Below are positions 60,845 to 64,000 of a DNA stretch of 64,000 nucleotides, piece by piece. Position numbers and translations under genes: made by a program. The stretch is from UBA6183 sp943372215 (GTDB lineage Bacteria; Bacteroidota; Bacteroidia; UKL13-3). Every line of letters starts with the position of its first letter. The first letter of the stretch is position 1. Location: contig CALRXU020000013.1 in NCBI GenBank assembly GCA_943372215.1, positions 84,819-148,818 of the forward strand, given 5' to 3'. The notes below the pieces were generated by a model, which made no database searches, was not told where the DNA came from, and was given only the letters and a program-made list of their open reading frames with translations.

Positions 60845-61077
60845 AACACAATGTTAAGTTACTACACTTGTTGTTGATAATTAAAAGTGGATTAACACCA
60901 AGTGCTTTTTAGCATATCGCTTACTTATCACTTTAAACGGCAATTCATACAAATATGAGTCTACTTTTCAGGACTTTGTTTTTTTACATCGTTGAAAACA
61001 CCGAAATATTAAACCCTTATCATCTGCTCACTCAACAACAAATGCTGTATCGAATATTATTGTAAATCAATTGGCAC

Positions 61078-61085
61078 TATATTTG
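61078..61085 (+). promoter_or_regulatory. Candidate -7 element (TATATTTG) of the TPR lipoprotein gene
   Basis: Exact TAnnTTTG match. It would place transcription start near 61092, which supports the ATG at 61110 over the upstream in-frame start at 61071. Confidence 0.45.
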
Positions 61086-61109
61086 AAACTTGCTTCAAAA
61101 CTAGATTCT

Positions 61110-62420
61110 ATGCGCTTTGTCTTATTGTTACTTACCTTTCTGCTTATTGGCTGTATCTCGCCTTCATACTACCAAACCAATAAAAAAGTGATGGATGCGT
61201 ATTACGTCAGCCAATACGATTCAGCTTTGGTAGAGTTAGAGCAAAACAACTACATTAAACAATCTTATAATTTAACCCTTTACAAGCTTGAAAAAGCAAG
61301 GCTACTTTACTTAAGCAATAAACCTGAAGAGGCTGCAAAACTGTTGATTGAGGCTGAAGCAACATTAGATGACAATGGGAAAAAGTATTACCGAGATTTG
61401 ATGGGAAATAAGGTTTATTGGGCTGATAACAGATATACCATTGATGGCCGCCCTTTACCCCCGCCTCCTAAAAATATGGATGAGGCCATGGATCAGGGAA
61501 GTTATGTGAGGGGTTCGGTTGGTTATGCCATGGTTCCACATTTTAAATCGGTGGCTAAAACAACCTATTTAAGCACGGATATTGAACGACCATTATTAAA
61601 TTACCAAATTGGGTTATGCGGAATAGCATTACATGATGATAAGCCACTGGTTGAAGCCAAATTGCTTTATGCGCTTAACGATAAACTGAATGTACGTAAA
61701 ACGCCTGTTGGCTCAGCCAACTATTCACCCAATCCTTTTTTACACTTGTGTTCAGGCATTTTTTTTGAGGCTGCCAATGAATTAAACAGCGCGTTTATTG
61801 CCTATGAGTTGGCACTTAAAGCTTACAATGATAGTAATTGTTTTGCCAACTATGGGGTTTTGTTGCCACAACAACTTAAAACAGATTTGATGCTAATGAG
61901 TGGTAAATTGGGATTTACTGACCGCTATGACAAGTATAAGAATCAATTTGCATTAATACGAACCGAAACCAATCAACAACAAGTGCTGTTGTTAATTGAA
62001 TTAAATCACACACCCCGCAAAAACATAGGTAAGGCTAAGGAAAACGAAAAATTCCCTTACCCATACATTCAAAAAGTAAGTGCAGCTGCAACAAATTTAA
62101 CCGTGGCTATTGATGGTGTTACTTATGAAGCTCCAATTATAAACAATTTGCAATACCAACTTGGAAATGTGGCTGCAACTATAATGGAAACAACCTTTTA
62201 TAAAAACATGAAATGGACTGTTTCAGAACGGTATAAAAACTATGATAGCCGAAATTGGCAAACACTTCCAGCACAGATTTGTTATACAAGAGTCCCCTTA
62301 AAAGCAGGCGTTCAGCAGGTTTCTATCCGCTATTTTTCTGATAACAAGCTGGTGCAAAAAAGTATTACCATCAGCATGAAAGCCGATGATCGGGTTATCC
62401 CAATCAGGATAGTTGATTAA
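61110..62420 (+). CDS. TPR lipoprotein, COG3014-like
   Basis: 436 residues from MRFVLLLLTFLLIGC at 61110, a lipoprotein signal with the Cys after LIG. The N-terminal half is tetratricopeptide-like (YYVSQYDSALVELEQNN, LEKARLLYLSNKPEEAAKLLIEAE). The central GSVGYAMVPHFKSVAKTTYLSTDIERPLLNYQ and NPFLHLCSGIFFEAANELNSAFIAYELALKAY match the pattern of an uncharacterised lipoprotein family. The C-terminal part is beta-rich. The function is unknown. The gene is convergent with the arginine decarboxylase gene, 11 bases apart, with no terminator between. Confidence 0.8.
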   Translation: MRFVLLLLTFLLIGCISPSYYQTNKKVMDAYYVSQYDSALVELEQNNYIKQSYNLTLYKLEKARLLYLSNKPEEAAKLLIEAEATLDDNGKKYYRDLMGNKVYWADNRYTIDGRPLPPPPKNMDEAMDQGSYVRGSVGYAMVPHFKSVAKTTYLSTDIERPLLNYQIGLCGIALHDDKPLVEAKLLYALNDKLNVRKTPVGSANYSPNPFLHLCSGIFFEAANELNSAFIAYELALKAYNDSNCFANYGVLLPQQLKTDLMLMSGKLGFTDRYDKYKNQFALIRTETNQQQVLLLIELNHTPRKNIGKAKENEKFPYPYIQKVSAAATNLTVAIDGVTYEAPIINNLQYQLGNVAATIMETTFYKNMKWTVSERYKNYDSRNWQTLPAQICYTRVPLKAGVQQVSIRYFSDNKLVQKSITISMKADDRVIPIRIVD

Positions 62421-62431
62421 GGCTTTTGTGG

Positions 62432-63835
62432 TTAATAACCGAGCACTTTCATCATTTGGGCAGCATTTTGTTCTGGAGCAAAAACCTCCACTTTTATGCT
62501 TCCATCTTCATTGGTATCAATAACCAAATGTTTGGGCGCAGGTATTAAACAGTGTTGTATGCCCCCGTATCCGCCTAAACTTTCCTGGTAAGCCCCAGTA
62601 TGAAAAAAGCCCATATACAATGGCTCGTCATCCTTTAATTTGGGCATAAACACTTGGTTGGTGTGTGTATCGCTGTTATAAAAATCTTGGCTATCGCAGG
62701 TTAACCCACCCAAATTTATGCGTTTAAATTCTTCGTCCCATTGGTTAATAGCCAATAAAATAAATTTTTGTCCAATGCCCCAAGTATCAGGTAAAGTGGT
62801 AATAAACGAACTGTCAATCATGTACCACGATTCTTTGTCGTTTTGTTGTTTTTCGCCAATAATATGGTACACGGCACCTCCACTCTCGCCAACAGTAAAT
62901 GATCCAAATTCAGTGAAAATATGTGGCGCTGGCACACCCCTGCTTTCGCAAATGGTTTTAATGTAATACACAATTTGGTCAATCATGTAAGGATAATCAT
63001 GCTCTACCCCAAGTGAGGTGTAAATAGGCATACCACCACCAATATCAAGGGTATCCAAGTCTTCACAAATTTCTTTTAAATCGCAGTATACGTTTACCAA
63101 ACGGGTTAACTCACTCCAGTAATAGGTGGTATCTTTAATGCCACTATTTACAAAAAAGTGAAGCATTTTTAATTTAAAGTTGGGGTTGTTTTTAATTCGG
63201 TTTACGTATAAATCATTCACCAATTTAAAACTGGTTCCCAAACGTGAGGTATACACCAGGTACCCTGGCTCTTCTTCTGTCGCAATGCGTATTCCTAAGT
63301 TCATGGGTACGGTAGCATATTTTTCTACCAGATCCATTTCGCCTGCGTTATCCAGTACACAGATAATATTTTCATATCCATCGCGTGCCATTTGGGCAAT
63401 ATTTTCAGCATATGCATCCGTTTTATAGCCATTGCAAATGATGTACTTGTGCTTGGGAAATTTGCCGTCTGCATGCAATTTCTTAATCAAATCCAAATCA
63501 AAGGCGGAAGATGTTTCAATGTCTGCATCGTTTTTTAAGACCTCATTTAGGATAAAACTAAAGTGGGAACTTTTTGTGCAATAACAATAATTATAACGTC
63601 CTGGATAATTGTGTTTTTCAATGGCTTGGTTAAACAAATTTCTAGACTTGTTAATTTGCATGCCAATTTTGGGCAGGTAAGTAAACTTAAACGGGGTTCC
63701 GTAAGTTTTTACCAATTCCATTAAATCAACTCCCTGAAAATGCAATTGATTGTTTTTTACTTCAAACCCGTGACGGGGAAAATAAAAGGTTTGATTAATT
63801 AAATCAATGTATTTGTTTTTAATTCCTGCTGACAA
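62432..63835 (-). CDS. speA: Short-form arginine decarboxylase
   Basis: 467 residues, alanine-racemase-fold PLP decarboxylase. The PLP-Lys region reads YCYCTKSSHFSFIL, later the HFFVNSGIKDTTYY and DIGGGMP segments match the barrel, and the C-terminal domain has YMIDSSFITTLPD. It is close to the family annotated as arginine decarboxylase in Bacteroidota and clearly shorter than the roughly 630-residue SpeA of enterobacteria. The product would be agmatine, feeding polyamine synthesis. It lies 85 bases after the CtlX-like gene, another arginine-related enzyme. Arginine specificity is family-based, not proven by residues here. Confidence 0.85.
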   Translation of the reverse strand: MSAGIKNKYIDLINQTFYFPRHGFEVKNNQLHFQGVDLMELVKTYGTPFKFTYLPKIGMQINKSRNLFNQAIEKHNYPGRYNYCYCTKSSHFSFILNEVLKNDADIETSSAFDLDLIKKLHADGKFPKHKYIICNGYKTDAYAENIAQMARDGYENIICVLDNAGEMDLVEKYATVPMNLGIRIATEEEPGYLVYTSRLGTSFKLVNDLYVNRIKNNPNFKLKMLHFFVNSGIKDTTYYWSELTRLVNVYCDLKEICEDLDTLDIGGGMPIYTSLGVEHDYPYMIDQIVYYIKTICESRGVPAPHIFTEFGSFTVGESGGAVYHIIGEKQQNDKESWYMIDSSFITTLPDTWGIGQKFILLAINQWDEEFKRINLGGLTCDSQDFYNSDTHTNQVFMPKLKDDEPLYMGFFHTGAYQESLGGYGGIQHCLIPAPKHLVIDTNEDGSIKVEVFAPEQNAAQMMKVLGY

Positions 63836-63920
63836 TGCGTTAATTTTTTAGTGGTGAAAATTGTTAATCCTGCAATGTTATTAAAACCTGTGTTAATTTA
63901 GTATGATTTTTTTTATTGGG

Positions 63921-64000
63921 TTATCCTTTGTTGGGAAATGACTTTGAAGGAAGGAAAATCTCAGCCATCATACACCTGGCACTGCCTCCTCCATTGGTTT
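63921..64000 (-). CDS. ctlX: CtlX-like guanidino-modifying enzyme, C-terminal fragment at the edge
   Basis: The last 25 codons of a leftward gene cut by the right edge. The frame reads TNGGGSARCMMAEIFLPSKS and ends in TAA at 63923-63921. GGGSxRCM with a late Cys is the catalytic tail of arginine-deiminase/amidinotransferase-fold enzymes of the CtlX type (citrulline utilisation hydrolase). The Cys is the family nucleophile. It precedes speA in the same direction, consistent with arginine/citrulline/agmatine metabolism. Only the tail is seen, so dimethylarginine or agmatine deiminase relatives cannot be excluded. Confidence 0.65.
   Translation of the reverse strand, partial: TNGGGSARCMMAEIFLPSKSFPNKG

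Overview
The window looks like a chromosomal segment of a Bacteroidota bacterium. The evidence is low GC, promoter elements of the TTTG / TAnnTTTG type, no clear Shine-Dalgarno sites, and secreted proteins with type A and type B sorting domains of the type IX secretion system (T9SS). Other typical content is an S46 dipeptidyl-peptidase, DUF3857/transglutaminase proteins and a rpsF-rpsR-rplI operon without ssb. I cannot fix the order or genus. I see no rRNA, tRNA, CRISPR array, transposase, prophage or riboswitch.

Layout. 1-2779 is the N-terminal part of a large secreted multidomain protein that runs off the left edge. 3192-9698 (minus) holds ribosomal proteins L9/S18/S6, a small heat-shock protein, a lipoprotein, argS, a short-chain dehydrogenase and a redoxin that has lost most of its family's cysteines. 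9793-17213 holds a GNAT-like protein overlapping tsaE, then a nucleotide-sugar operon (DegT-type aminotransferase, UDP-glucose dehydrogenase, UDP-glucuronate decarboxylase). A divergent envelope pair follows (barrel-like protein and Kdo transferase), then a YbaB-type protein with no ATG start. 17400-23029 has gcvP, an unknown protein and an ABC-F ATPase.

23128-30352 is a tight three-gene operon: a 1095-residue TPR plus MORN_2-repeat protein, a DUF3857/transglutaminase protein with an intact Cys-His-Asp triad, and a paralogue that has lost Cys and His. 30416-39680 is mostly metabolic and housekeeping: SRPBCC protein, M20 peptidase, ABC ATPase, Pit-type phosphate transporter, S46 peptidase, TonB-like C-terminal protein, 2OG-Fe(II) oxygenase and a DEAD-box helicase.

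39733-48557 is the most accessory-like part. Two adjacent T9SS type A substrates share near-identical C-terminal DNA, and the second gene starts inside the sorting domain of the first. Then come a basic orphan, a helix-turn-helix regulator, and a compact four-gene cassette (7TM protein, small GTEG protein, second 7TM protein, membrane-anchored coiled coil). About 500 bp of structured non-coding DNA lies upstream of that cassette, with a promoter and a cluster of TACCC/GGGTA boxes. This cassette is my best candidate for an undescribed system.

49058-64000 has an MFS transporter, a PKD-rich T9SS type B protein, an M16 peptidase, a DUF6580-like membrane protein, a soluble five-PAS histidine kinase coupled to a single-domain response regulator, a TPR lipoprotein, a short arginine decarboxylase and the catalytic C-terminus of a CtlX-type guanidino-modifying enzyme at the right edge. 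Start sites were moved inward where the longer reading frame only adds residues upstream of a signal peptide or conserved N-terminus. Functions come from recognised motifs and family knowledge; no database search was run.
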